Shown here one piece after another: positions 44,001 to 59,000 of a stretch of DNA of 62,000 nt. This DNA comes from Cristatella mucedo (taxonomy: Eukaryota > Bryozoa > Phylactolaemata > Cristatellidae): assembly GCA_009760855.2 (NCBI GenBank), contig WPIO01000003.1, forward strand, positions 14,550,001 through 14,612,000, in the 5' to 3' direction. The position numbers and the translations under genes are program-made. The first letter of the stretch is position 1. Every line of letters starts with the position of its first letter. Under the pieces are notes generated by a model. The model searched no databases and was not told where the DNA came from. It saw only the letters and a list, made by a program, of their open reading frames with translations.

Positions 44001-47000
44001 CAAAGAGTAGGCATTTATCTATCATTTACGCCATCATTAACATGAGTAAGCTTTTTCATTTCAAAAAGCTGTTTCTTGGTTATAAACTAAAAACAGTACA
44101 TAATGCTCAGTCTAACTGCTACAATTTGATTATGTAGACATGTCAGCTGCGTGATTTCAGTAATTCTGGATTTAGACAATGCAACTTTGGTCATTATTGT
44201 CTTATCTACACTTGTATAGAAACTATTATCTCATACAATCTTGTAGGCAGTCTTTTGGGTTTGGCAACTCCTCAGCTATGCATGTTTCACTTTTGTTCTA
44301 TAATGACAGCCTCCACGAAACGGTAAAGCTATTGTTCAAAGTTCTTTATTCTATTGCATATTGTTTTATTAAACAGGCTGAAAAAAGTTGCAAAGCCGGA
44401 CAGTATTTTTATGGTAGTAATATATCGGCTTCTTAATGTAGTTGCAAGTGTCGTAAAAAGACTAACAAGCTTTTGCACCTATCTATTAATCGAGAAACAG
44501 GCCCTCGCACTGCTGCAACCTGTATGGAGCTATTCTTTTTTAAATGATTGGAAGACTGGTTTGCTATGCTTCCACTTCATTTATTGACACTGAAATCAGC
44601 AAGGTTTCTTAATGGAATGCCATGTTTGATTTGTGACAAATGTATTGATTGATCAAGTAACCATCGACAATGATGCTGACTGAATACACATTTGTGTGCT
44701 GTTGCTGAATGTCAAATATTGAAAGATCAGTAAGCCAGCTTGGCTTGATAAATGTCGTCACATACAAAAACCGTAACCCAACACAGTGTGGGTAGATGTA
44801 CAACATAAGCTCGCTTCCCATCATTTTGATTTTGAAGTATCTATCAACATCATAGCCGACTCTTCTCCAAGTCCTTCATTCTTATTTATTTTCCTTAATC
44901 TGTTTGAACGGGCTTGGGAAACTTGTTTATGGACCTCGGGATCCAGGTTTAACCCACAAGACCAATAAAGGCAGTCTTTTCTTTCTCGGAAATCGTGTTG
45001 ACAAAGGGTATGTTCTTTAGGTAGTCTCGAGCTCCACTGCAGCAGCAGCGTTATTTATGAGTTTTGATCTTGTTTGAGCCTGTTTCAATATCTGAATCTT
45101 TGAATGCCAGATCGTCATGTTATCGTCTTTTCTCAACTTTCAAAGTTTGGATCTGCTATTTTAGATTTGCCAGGATTGCCTTCAATATCACGGTCTGCCT
45201 TGGATATGATCGAAGGTCGCATATCCATGGTAACATGCCAGTCTCTAGGTGGTTACCCTGCTCCGAATATCACGTGGTATAAAGGTGGTTTTCTGCAGCA
45301 ATCCAACGTATCTGTGACGTCCAACAGCAGTGGAGATGCTATTGGCATCATCAGCTTCGTCCCCAGTTATTTGGATGATGGAGCATCACTCACATGTGTT
45401 GCCAACAACATTCTTGGCAGTAACAATTTTACTGCTTTTCTCAATGTCAGTTGTAAGTAGATGTGTTTGCTGGAGTTGGTAATGATGAGTGACCCATGCA
45501 TGTATAGTATCGCGAAAGGACTACAGTTTTGTTGATGCTATCAGCTCGGTAATAGCCGTTCCAAGAATCTGTCATTCCCTCACTAATGTGGGATTTTTGT
45601 GGCGACAGCTATTCTAATCTTTATTTTGGAAGACATTGCAGGCTGATACTTCAAATCTGACGGTTAAATTCAGTCAAAGATAACAATTTGCTATATTTTT
45701 TATCCTGCTTTACATGAGGTCGCTGTCGGTGACGTTTCTTACATTTTACTAAAATATCCTGCTATGTTTGTTAAGCTGTTACATAGTTTCTGCAAAGGTA
45801 CACCTAAAATGGCCTGTTTATGTATTATGACAGCTGCTGATGCATGTAAGCATTTGCAGATGGTTCTAGGAATGTCGTACTAACATCATCTGCAGCTTCT
45901 ATTGTGGAAGGTGATGATATTATGCTGACGTGCTCGGCTAAGGGAAAGCTGCTACCCTCCATAGCCTGGACAACACCTAACACAAGTAAGCAGCTACGTT
46001 CTTCCTTGCTCGTATCCATAGACTAACATTCACACTGATCACGAAAATCGCATACTTGGCATTTTAAAAGCATACTTATTCACTTACTTATTTTTCATTA
46101 CACTTGCTTGGTCTGTATGGATTGTCTTTTGCATACTGCACACAGTGACAGCATACTTACGAATGCTGTCACTGTGCATGTTATCCCTAATAAATTGCCA
46201 GGATTTCTTTGAAGCATATTTCAAGTGCCTAGAACGAGATTAATTTCTCTTTGGATGCTATTCAAATATCACTGCTATGGTTACTACTGATTAATCTGAT
46301 GACTGATTTTTACCTGTAGTTTTTGCGAATGTAGGTGGGAGCCACATACAGTTGAACAACACTATAGGAGGAATATCGTACTTGTATGTGGGTCACATAC
46401 AGAGGCAAGCAGCAGGCATATATATCTGCACCACTTCGAACTTTGTCAATCAACTGTTCAACATGAGCGTTTCTAGCAACATCACTTTGGATGTTAAGTG
46501 TAAGCCATTTTGTAAACCTTGTTGTTTTCCTATTTCAGATCATCGCTGAATAAGTTTTTTCCATAGTCACTTAAATATGTGATTCGCCGTTTGCGATCTT
46601 GCAAGTGCAACCTGTTGCCGATGAACAAGCAGTAACAAGCGACTAATCTTTTTATACTGTTTATTTTTATAGATATATCAAGCAAGCCAACCGTATACCC
46701 AAGCTCGGTTAACGTTTCGTCTGGAGATAATATTAGTCTGATATGCAACGTCACCGACCCAGGTAATAAATATGCCTTTTATTCTACTACATATGTCGTC
46801 TGCAGCCCATGTAATGCACTATGGCATTGCGAATAGCTTTTTGTGATATATGTGCTTACTTTATTTGGCAGGTTTTGGTAGACCATCAATCTAGCCTTTT
46901 CATTTTAGTGATGTCTGGTTAGTGAAAGTATTTGTGGGTAGAAATCATTTGGGCTTGCTTTAAGTAATTGTGCTGCAGCTGAATTCGACCATTGATTTAT

Positions 47001-50000
47001 CGCATCTACTTTAGCTTCAGATACATTCACTTCAAAGTAAAGCTGACTGAACAGAATCTCTTATTTTAGCATGTGAACAGCCTTTGCAGCTTTCATTGGT
47101 TCGCGGCAGGCAATAATGAATAGCCAGCCAAAGTCCTCGATCCCTTGACCAAGGTCGTGATGTTTGTGAACTACCTGAACTCTACTATGACTCAGGTTTC
47201 TCTGTCCCTGCTATTAAGCACATAAGTTTCAAAAAAAGACAGCAAAGTATTTTTTCTATCACGTTGTAACTGTCTCATGACCACTTCTCTCTGACCTGTG
47301 CTGGTTCCCCATCAAACTTCAGATATTGTTATGTTACCAATGTTTCGGCTCTTATACAAATTTTCTCACATAACATAACATGACAAGTCGCATAGAATAA
47401 CATACTGATAGTGTTTTGCTGTTGCTTTTCGCCACTGGATCCTCTCATTATGATTATTTACCTATGCTTAAGACCAGCCTAAATCTTGTTTAGACCTTAC
47501 ATTTCTACTCAGCTAAATCTGTTGCTTTTCACAACCGGTTTGTTTTGTTACGATCACTTATTGGTACAGAAGACTAAGCCCAAATTGTGTGTAGACCCTT
47601 CTACACAACTAAGTCATAGAGCTGCTGACTGCTATCACTAGTATCGCTAATATCAGTGACTCGTATTAGCTATGGCTTTTAGATGCAACGAATCACTGCT
47701 ATACAGTGCACATACATGCGAAATCGACTGCAAAAAGCTTCAATTTTGATTGCATGTAATAGTACTTGATATTTCATAGGTATCCACATTATTTCGAACT
47801 GTTGCACCCAGGTGTTCTTGTGAAAATGAACTGCCAAGACCTAGACAAATACCGCTCCTTTGTAGTCCATTGCACGAGAATGCACTTGCTGTATAGGATG
47901 ATGCCTTGTGGATACACTTAAATCGCAGCATACTTTAATTTCTTTAGTTAAGATTGTTGAAGCCTGAATTGCTGTGGTTGCAGTACCTCAACACACCCTT
48001 GATTTGCAAACATTTAAATTGAAGTGAAAAGCTCACCTGTGCCTTACTGCATTTGCTTTGTCATTGTAAATTGTCCTTGGTATGCTTAGGCATGCTGCAA
48101 TTGTGCAGTTATCTTATCGGTAATCAGTCTATTTGCATAATTCCCGCCTATATTGAATGCCAGGAAAGCGATTGCGTGCTCTCAGGGAGCTGTACAACCT
48201 CTGTATTCTCATTTTTGTAAAGAGTTGTGGTTGAACCAGTGCAAACTATTATGAACCGCGAACAGTGCCGTTGTAAGCGAGGCATTGGAGACATTGGTGT
48301 CGTTTGGCCTCAGCCCTGAGGCCAGTAGCTATATCTTGTTTGTATCTTTATTTTGTTTTGTCTTTATTTTGTTGTTTCGTTATTTTGTTCTTGTCTAGGT
48401 ATATCCAAGTTGCTTAAGTACTGCATAGATTTTCAATATATTTTAAAGTAGACGTTTTAAAAAATGTAGTTTAAAATACGTCCAGTGTTCCAGAGCCTCG
48501 TTACGTTTTATTTATTAAAATAAATAAATGCAAGTCCGATGAGATCAAAGCAGCTCATGCGTCTTGGGCAAGGAAAATGTGAGAAGTAAGTCGCCATCGC
48601 GTTTAACTGTACTCAGCTTAAGCAAGTTCTTTCCAAGAAGCTCACATTTGCGTAAACCGACCTTTCGGCTACCAATGATTCCATCGAATATGAAAATGCC
48701 AGAATGAAGAAACAGCCCAAGCACAAAGAGCAGGAAAGGAACGATGTGGAAGAAGAAACCGATGGTAACGGCAACATTCAGGATTAATTCCAGCTTGCTG
48801 ACGAGCCTGTAAACATTCTGGTCAATAATTTTGGAGTGAGGAGTTGGAGAGATTGTCACAGAAGAAGCAAAGTTTCCTTTAATCGTAAAAACATTTAATT
48901 TTTTTCTGAAACATATCTTAAGCTGCTGGAAATCATTTCCTTTTTGTTGATGTTTACATGATGCCTGATGGTATCGACCATCTTTTCTCTTTTAGGAAAT
49001 CCTGCTGCTCTGTATAATTGGACTCAGAATGGCCTGAAAATTCGCACTGGTTTGTCAACAGGTGTGCTGCTAATGCCATTTGTTAACCTGACCTCTAGTG
49101 GAGCATACGTCTGCACAGCTTACAACACTGCAGGGCCTGCAGAATCAGAAATGTGTAACATATCCGTTTTTGGTAAGATAAGTAGAATTTCAATGGCATG
49201 TCATTTGCTTTCCTTAATGTGGGACATCGCAGTAGGAAATAGCTGTTATCCCACACTCAACGTTCATGCTGTTAGTGGTTTTTCAGTGTCTGACTCTGCT
49301 ATGCATGGCAGACCAGTTGGAAAGTTGGCTTTTTATGTTTATCATTCAAACCATGGAACTTATAGTCATTGCAGTTGTTCTTGTCTTCTAATTAGTGAGT
49401 CAGGGTATCAGCCACTTTCTAGCCTTAATGTGGTTATTATGAGAAAGCAAGTTCTGAGATTCCAACAAACACAGTTATTGGTTCATTATGTAGCCTTTCA
49501 CATGCACGGACATTTAATGCAGTCTCCAGCCCGTGTGCAACAAGCAGCAACCTGGTTGTCAGCAGCTAGAAAGAAAGAAATGTTAGCTGAATTAACAGCC
49601 TCATTTATATAGCATAAAAATAGCCTCAAATAATAATAATAATGCACTTGATAAAGCACCCTCAGAGAACTCAATCTCTCTCTAGGCGCTTTACATTTGC
49701 TGCAAAGGGAAATGCAATTGAATGGTGAGTAATATCATGCTTGATAAACAAACAAAATGAGTAACATGGTTAGGGGTGACATGCACACGGTCAGCATGCA
49801 AATGTGGTTAGTGGCACATGCACAGTATCAGCACATAGGCACAGGCACATGAAAGACGAATCACATGGACCCACTAAATGCTGTCCTAAATAGGTGTGTT
49901 TTTAAGTTCATTTTAAATGTGGTCAGGTCAGGGGATGTTCTGACGCAGGTCGGGAGGGAGTTCCAGGTTTTGGGAGCACACGAACTAAATGCACGGTCTC

Positions 50001-53000
50001 CAAAGGATTTGAGGGTTGTACAAGGTATTTGTAAACTTGGATAGACTTGGATGTTGGATTCCGAAAAGCGGGTGGTACGATGCTTGACCTGATGGGGAGT
50101 ATATCTGAGAGGTAGGCTGGAGCGAAAGAATGAAGTGACCTAAAAGTGAGCTACACAATCTTGAAGCCGATCCGTTGCTTGACTCTGAGCAAGTGCAGGT
50201 CGGCAAGAAGTGGTGTAATGTGGCAGCTGCGACGCTCACGAAAGACAAGCCTAGCTGCGGAGTTTTGCACCAGCTGCAATAGCCTGATCGCTCATGCTCG
50301 TAGGCCAGTATGCAGTGAGTTGCATAAGTCGAGGCGGGGTGTCACGAATGCAGGGACCAACTTAGACGTGGTATCCTTATCTAAACAAGCCCAAATTTTA
50401 GCCATGTTATGAAGCTGGAAATAAGCAGATTTGACCGTGGAACTGATATGGTCGTCTAACGAGATGTTGCTTTGGAATATGACACCTAGATTTCGAGCTG
50501 ATTCCACCGGAGATATACTGGCAGAGCTAATTTTGTGTGTCAGCCTTTCCAATTTGTGAATCACACTCGGTTTGCCCATGACTGGGAAGTTAGTTTTATC
50601 ATCATATAGTCTTAGAAAATTGGCTGCCATCCATGTAATGTATCTCCGTCCGCAACTCCACAAAGTCATAAATACCATGTGGGTGTTACGCTGGAGAGTT
50701 TTTTATAGCGCACTAAGAGCCAAAGTGGCTTTCGGTATGCATGCAGATGTCATCCATACATGCAGCAAGTGAGTTGAGTGAATTTGAGTTGCTCGAAGGC
50801 TGGGAGGGATCAAAGCAAAGATACAACGGAGTGTCATCCACATAGAAGTGAAAGCCTAGATTGTGCTTGGCAATCACATCAGCAAGAGGGAGAGTATAAA
50901 CCGTGAAAAGAACCGGACCTAACACGGGGCCCTGAGGTACCCCATATTTCAGAGGTACCTCAGATGATCTTTGTCCATTCACGTCAATACTCTGGAGTCT
51001 CCCACTGAGATAGTACCTGAACCACTGCAGAGCAGTGCCAGTGATGCCCAGGCGAAATGAGGGGCACTCTAAAAGAACTTTGTGATCAATGGTATCAAAA
51101 GCTGCCGAAAGATCGAGCAAAACAAGCGGAGACACTCTACCCATGTCTACATTCCTAAGTAGGTCGTTGAATACCCTAAGCAATTCTGACTCTGTGGAGT
51201 GATTAGCTCTAAAGCCAGACTGGAACTTGCTAGCAAGGTGTGAGGTTTTGATATATGAGTTCAGCTGGTCCGCCATGACCCGTTCCAGTGTCTTTGATAG
51301 GAATGGTAGAAGGGAGACTAGGCGGTAGTTGCTTAAGTTCTCTTGGTCTAGTGCCACTTTCTTGAGAAGTGGCCTGACTACAGCTTTTTTGAAAGGTGCT
51401 GGTACATGAACTGAGGCTAATGACATATTAATGATGTTAGTAATGCATGGCAGCAGCAGATCAATGCCATGTAGGAGCAGGACAGTGGGGATAGGGTCCA
51501 GAGGACTTGTTGTGTTCTTTGATTGAGATACGAACTTCAGGACGAGATCACTAGTGACCTGCTTAAATGTAGACATTGAGGTGCAGCCAGGAATCGGGGA
51601 ACAACATTCTAGTGGGGATGTTGTCATCGCAGGGATGGATTCCCTGATCTTGTCTATCTTCTGCACACAGAATCGAGAGAAGCGATCGGCTAGATCATCA
51701 CAAGGATAGATCATCAGGTAAGGAGCTAATCTGGGAGCAGTTGAGGAGATGGTTGATCGTCGACATCAGCATTTTTGGATTGTGCATGTGGGATTCAACA
51801 ATGTTTCTATAGAAGCTAGACTTGGCCTTTGCTAGGATCGATTGGTACGACCTACAGTAGTCTTCATATGCCTGTCGGTGGACAGTCAGTCCAGATTTTT
51901 TGTATGCTTTTTCAAGCTTTTACTTAGTAGACCTGGCTAGTTTAATGTCTGTGGTAAACCTTTGGCCGTCTGGGCGGGGGGGGCACACAGTGCGCTTTGT
52001 CAGAGGTGCAAAACGTCGAGCTTGTCAGCTAGTGTCGTGTTGTAGCTATCTACCAATGATGACAGATCGGAGGGAGGACTGAGCAGCAGAGGTGAAGCAG
52101 ATATTCTCGCACGGACAGCATCGATGTCAAGGGTCTTGAGGTTTCGCGATTCACAGGTTATTTTAGAGGAGGAGGAGGTGGGCACACACTGTAGATTGAA
52201 TGAGATCTGCATGTGGTCAGATAAGCCGTTTTTTAGTAATAATTGGTGATGACAACGTGCAGTTTTATGAGAAAATCTGGTCGAGTGTGTGACCCTTGAT
52301 GCGAGTAGGGCCATGCACATGAGCCACAAGAGACAATGAGTCAGTCAATGCACGAAATTCGGTGCTGAAAGCGTCAGATAAGTTATCAAAGTGAACGTTG
52401 AAATCACCCATGACGAGGAAGGATCGATTTCTTGCACGCAGAATTGAAACGAGATCGGAGAAATCTGAGATAAAGGAGGATTTTGTACCTGGTGGGCGAT
52501 AGACTACTGCCACTATCGGTAGCTTGTTTTCAGATGAGACCAAGACAATTTATTCAAAAGACTGCTGCGAGGGTACTGCAAATGGCTTGAAGTTGAATTT
52601 CGAGCGCTCGATAACAGAAACTCCACCTCCATTTTTTATTGATCTCAGGGTGTGAAAGAGTGAGAAACCAGATGGGGTAGCGTCTTTAATTGTCGGGCAG
52701 TTTATCAATTTTAGCCAAGTTTTAGTTAGGGCGAGCAGGTCGATACCATTTTTAAATATAAGGTCGCTTATTACCAGAGATTTATTGCACATTAAGCAAG
52801 GTTTCCAAAGGCAAGCGTTAAGTCTGGTCGATAGAGTTACAACAGGCCTGATGACCAATAAGTTAGAGAGATTTACAGTGATGCATGTGGGGGAGCGTGC
52901 TGGGCGGTTCGAGAAAATGCTAGGAATACCAAACGAGCTGGTACTCAGCTTGCAGTTCCCGCCTTAACGAGCGGCGTCTGACCTACCGGTTCCGGACACA

Positions 53001-56000
53001 ACGGCGGCTACAAGGTGCTTTTCTTTTGTTAATGCATAGTTCATGAATCTTAGGCTACCACCACCACTTGCAGTAGGCATTACAGGATCGCTCGTGGCCG
53101 GACTCTAATCCATGACATATGTCGTGAAGAGCAAGAACATTACACCTAGTTACTTTCTACCATTCCTTTTAATTTAAGTAGAACAAAATCAGCATTGAGC
53201 CTACAAAGAAAATCTCAGCATCGCTTTGAAAGTAAAATGTATTATTTCGGTAGCAGATGACTCCCTGCAGTACTGCATATAAAAAAGTACTAGATAATTC
53301 AACAATCTCTTTTGTATAGTGACAGAAGAGCCTTACGGGTATCAGCATCGCTTGCAGCAGCTATAATGGATCGCCCACTGCAGGAGTTGAACCAATGACC
53401 TAGGGATAGAGGTCGTGAGAAGCAACCACTTTACCTAGTGTGTCATAACGGCCCATCATATGTTTCGTTAAAGCTGCTTCCAGTTCGTCCTCCCTTGTCC
53501 TTGAACATTCTGTATAAGAAAATGTACCTACTATCCAAAAAATGTATCTTGCATGCATTAGATTCCCGAATGACTTTTCGTTTGAAGCATTTCAGATAGC
53601 TAAGCTTCTCGAATAAGCTACCAACTCCGTAATTCAGGAAAGATATACCGTACATTGCTTTGATTATCCTTTCAAACCGTACGCTCGTGAAATTCGTGTA
53701 AAGTCGAGGCAGTGCTGTGTGGTCATGGGTTTTCTGTAGGCATTTATTGCAGCGATTGAGTGACCTTGGACACATGCATGTTGATTGGCTTTGCCGGTGC
53801 CTGCTGGGTTGTAGCAGCTGTCGTTGCAGCAGCTAGCCTTAGCTTTGGTAGCACCATGCGAATGAAAGTTTGCTTGCTAAATATTTCTTTGTGACCTAAA
53901 TAGTTCAAGCTCTTTAAATCTCTACAACTCAGGCAGATTTGTGAATCGGGCAGCTAGAACTCGTCAGATTCTTGGTCGAGTCGATCGTATTCTGCCATGA
54001 CTTGTTGAACAATCTAGTCAGTAGCTGAGCTGCTTGGCCGCGGTTGGGTTGGGTCATGCGAGGACTGTGCTGAAGGATATCGATCTATGTGCAATATTTA
54101 TATCGTGGACCATGGGTCAATTTTGATCTCTCAATGTGCCCTGTATAGCAGTGCATGGCCACAGTAGCAGCTTGACTAAGGTGTTGCTGCATTGCAGCAT
54201 CCCAGCGAATTGTTGGTGCTGCAGTCGCTTTGTTAATATCTCGCTAGTGGTAGCCTGCAGCCTTCCCACTTGGCTTACACTACCAGCCCACCAAACGACT
54301 ATGGGCTTCAGTCGCGACAGCAGCTTCAACCTAAAAACCCAGATTTGCATGATGGATAGCACATGCCAGCCACGGCCAGTTTATTCATTGAGCTCACTAG
54401 TGAGGCAATTGGTGGGTTGAGCAAGGAAGAGGAAGCCTTGGCTACAGCTCATTAGAATTGCTGCCGAGTTATCTCAGTGGGTCTGCTCTCTCTGAGCACA
54501 GAATCATTGGCTGTAGAGGGGTTGGGTTTTTTTAGGCTCGTTGCTTAGTCTTTACTCAGCTTGTCCTCTGATCCTTGCTTGACTCTCAGCTTGCCTCAGT
54601 GGAGCCAGAGGGCCTCGATTACATCATGTGAGTCACGTGAAGGGCGAGTTTATTTCTTGACAATGGTGGTGTGAAGCCAACTATGATCTTGCAATTGTCA
54701 TTGCTATTAGTCAGTTCTAAGTATCTCACTCTTGCCGAGTGGAGGCTGAAGTGTATTAGTTATGCTACGGCACTCACAATTGTTGGAAGTGGTGCTGGCC
54801 AAGTTTTCCAAAGTATGTTCTCTTGTTCCAAATGGAAAACAATGCATATGGTGGACCATCTGACCTACTAGTGGCCAATGCTACTCTAACATGGTTAATC
54901 ACCGAGATTGGTAGGGTTAGAACCTGAAGCATGTGGCTAGACAGCTATGTGGCATACAATGTTTATGGTTGCACATTTGGACAAAAGGCTCTTCTTTAGT
55001 GAAAGTAAGTTCTCATTTTCAGATTAAATCTACTATTACTATACTTTCGACTAAATCTATTGTTTGAATGCTACTTCAATCTCTGAGTTTTTTCTGCTAA
55101 TTATTGCATTAAGCTAAGGCAGACTCTTTGCTTTTTGTTAATTGTGGGTATTGCTTCTCTTTTAGCCCGGTGGCTGGTGCTGCCAGTGAGCAGAAACACT
55201 CAACAAGAGAGATCTAGCACTTAGAATTTTTTTTATCGAGACTTGCATAAATGTCTATTCCAGATTGTGAATTGAGGTACTGTAAAATAGGATGACGTAT
55301 CGATTTACTTGATCGTGTGGCTGTGTTCCCAGCAGGGCATGCAAAACCGTGCCGATGAAACTCAACATACATTTATCTGTATTTACATTTAAGCTTTCTA
55401 GGCAAGGCGAAGCTATTATTTGCTGCTGATTAGTTACGGCTGCAAATGAGGAGCACGAATCACCTGTTAAGACCTTTCCTTTACATGCTGCTACAGCCGA
55501 CAATGCTGCTATTGACTGAGCGATTTACGATTAAGAGGTTAGACAGGTGTAGGGAAAGGTTTTTGGTAAGGAACGATCACTTTAAATACTCCTTTACCGC
55601 ACCGATACTGCAAATCAAAATGTCAACGGCTTTCTGAGCTGTAAAGCATCTAAATAAGTCGTGCTATCTTGCACGTAAGACTTATCGTTATCATTATGAT
55701 TATTATCAAGGGATTTTCATGACCGTTGTACTGCGACAGATGAATTTGCTTGCCAGTTTCATCTCAGACAACTTTTTATCTTTCGCTGGTGTGTGATTAC
55801 ACTTTTTCTCTTCATTCGAAGGTTTTTACCTCTATGACCTGCTGCTTTGCCTTGACAGTTGTTTGTTCTGCTACATTTTAGTGGTTTATTGGCTGATCCA
55901 GTCATGGTGCTTATGATATCATTCCTAATGGCATGAATAAGAGGTATTCGCGCGGTATGTGATATAATTTGTTAATTAGTATCTATGACTTAAATACCGA

Positions 56001-59000
56001 CATGCTATGCGAATGCAATTGTCCGTTTTGGTGGCATAGCATTGCATGGGGATCTGGCATTTAGCATGCTGCTTACGATATCTTCCTATTTAGACTGCCC
56101 TAGGCAGACTTCATTCCACCATCATCTCTCAGCAAAAACACTTTAGGTCGTTTCGATTCGATCTCCTATGCACTTGGCTGGCAAAGCAAGGCTGTGAGAT
56201 TTTTTAGCTTAAGGTGCTCTAGTGTTCAGGATGTGCATGGTTGCATGTGTAGACAAACTATTGGTTCTAGCAAGCCTTGACCTCGTGCCTAGGCGTCGGT
56301 GTTAACAAGTACTTAGTGATAAACTCAGGGCATTCACATGTGCTGCGCTTCCCAAGCATGCTGTACGCTCAGTAGTTCGCTCGTTTTGCTGTGATATGAG
56401 TAGCGTTCGTTGAGCATGTGCCCTTCGTAGTCGTTGCTTCACCTATGCAGTGTAAGCACGATGCTTGAGCATGTCCACCAAGTAGGCATGGTCCAGGCCA
56501 GAGCGTTTACCACATGTTTTATTCTTACTAGAATTAGTCGTCATATGCCAGTTTGATAATCTCATTTCTGTCTACACACATTTTTTGCAGCAAAACCAGT
56601 GATTGCTCGTGGTCCAGCCACTACTGTGGGTTACTTTGGAAAGCCTATTACTTTGGCTTGTTCAGCCTATGGAAACCCTCTGCCGACTATTACATGGACA
56701 AAAAACATGTCCACATATTCTAGTTGGAATGTCACAACTATCAGCAGCTCGATGTACACTGTGAAAAGCTTCTTACTTACTGCCAGCCTAAGCCAGGATG
56801 GCTATGGGACGTATATATGCTTTGCCAATAGCCAATATGGCAACGACTCGTCATCCATCGACGTTATTGCGCCGTGTGAGTTGCAGCAGCGTAGGGTATC
56901 TGCTGCAAGGGCTTTTGCATCCCTGCTGCTGCTTCGTATGTGTTACATACGTTAAAGCCTGTCGGCCTCTTTTAATTACAAGTATGCTCTTTTATTAGCC
57001 TATTCCAACTAACCTCACCCGATTTAAGACATTCCCAATCTTAATGCCCGATCATTTGAACTCATTTGTAGTAATCTCATGATAGGTGTGGCATGGTCGG
57101 GGTGACGTCTACGATAGAGAAGCTCCTCTTCCGAATATGCATCACAACATCGACCGCTTAAGTCGTAGTAGTTATTACCACTATGCTTTGCAAAACTTTC
57201 TTGTATTTGTGAGCGAGTGGCAATTCAATCTGTCAACCGAGGGACACTGGTGACAAGGCTTAGCCGTCCCCATGGGCAAGAAGGCCATCTGTAGTGCCAT
57301 GGAGCTTTGTATATGTTATGTTCACGTTGCTGTTGGAGCCCTCTCTTCATAGCATTGCACTTAATAAGAATAATAGTAAAACTTTGCATAGCATCCTCAG
57401 AGAATGTAATCTCATTCTATGCACTTTGCATATGCTGTAAAGGAAGAATGATCAAATGGTTAGTGGTAACATGCACAATATCAACAAGCATAGTATGATT
57501 AGAGGTCAAATATACAGGGTCAACATGTAAATTTGTTTAGTGACAGTTCACGGTGTCAGCATGCATAAGCTCACAAAGGTCGAATCACAATGACCTACTA
57601 AATGCCGTGGTAATATGTGTTTTAGCTTCTTTTAAATGTCAAGTCTGGGGATGTTGTGGCATCAGTCGGAGTGAATTGCAGGCTTTAGGAGCATACGAAT
57701 AAAAGGTATGGTTTCCAAAAAATTTGAGGTTGATAGCTAAGGGATATGTTTAGGAAAAAGCAGGTGGGACGATACCTAGCTTGGTGGGGGCGTAGTTCTG
57801 ATATGTAGGCTGAAGCCAGACGTTGGCTTATGGCTGTACAAGTAATCTAACAGTGCAGTTAGTTGTCTTTGGGTAGTATAAAAATGTTATTGTTATTATA
57901 AATAATATTATTATCTAAGGAGATGTTTGCCAAACCAAGCTATCGAGAGCTGTGGATTGTATCAACAGAGCAGCAAGTATAGTTTCAGCAGGCTTAGTTG
58001 TAGATTCTCTCCACAAGACGTAGTTTCTAATCTGCCTTATTAATAGTGTTCCACTTTTTTGTTTACATTGACTACATGCTGGCCCATCAGAATTAGCTAC
58101 TAGGTGTACCGCTGTTTAAATCCTAGTTACACTGCAGATTCTTTAATTTCTGGACCTCTATAAAACGGTTTTGGCTAACGGCATCGACTCGGATCGTTGC
58201 CGACCCCATATTAGAACGCAGTGTCCAGACATGGCCAGTAGAAAGGAGGGCTAGCAAGTGCTGGCTTTCCCTGGATTGACCTGATGGCTTGGGTGAGGCA
58301 GCTTGGGTGAGCCACCGCTTGATGCCCTTTCATCTACAAATGATTTCGAAGAATCAACTGGCTGTGTGGTATTTTCCATTAGAGAATGATTTATCAGCAC
58401 TCATTACCATCTGGTTTATGCTGTAAAGTCAATTAAATAACTCAAATCATATTTCACACATCGGAATAAAATTTGAAATGCGAGTTCAGCTCCGCTTTTT
58501 CTACCCTAGTTTTTAATATTTTTTTGATTTCGGTATGATAACTTTGGTTGCAAATTTAGGCACCAACCAACCCTGGAATTAAAGCTGCATAAAAGTCACA
58601 AGTATTCACTTCAAAAAGCTTCAAACATCTATAGCGATCTACCAAGGTTTGAAAAGTTGGGATACAAGTCGCATATGATGCAGAGATTGGTACATTTTTT
58701 ATTGTAGATTCTTTGCTTCCGGTTTACATTCGGGTTAGACGTGGTGGGCACAACCGATTTACTTATACGTGGAAGTCGTCAGCACTTCCGATCCTAGTTC
58801 TAACATATTTGTCTTTCTAAAGGTACCATAGACACATATTTAATTGCCGGAAATTTGTATAGCTATTTTCTTGGCATTCCCCCTAGCACCCCCCCGAAAT
58901 GTAATGTGTGAACTTTCAGCTTGCTTCTTTGGCCCGCGCCAGCTAAAGCCAGCTGATTTTCATGCTCCCTGGCTAAGTATTTTTTTCTAAATACTATTAT

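Noticed and set aside
48545-48859. Hydrophobic 104-codon - frame in intron 5
   Set aside because: It has a membrane-like stretch but no family match, no splice partners and no relation to nearby elements.
49985-50412. Overlapping frames on both strands near 50.2 kb
   Set aside because: The + frame is a shadow of the LINE C-terminal region on the - strand.
54671-54871. Possible extra receptor exon in intron 6
   Set aside because: It has no Ig or FN3 core residues and no acceptor/donor pair that keeps phase 1.
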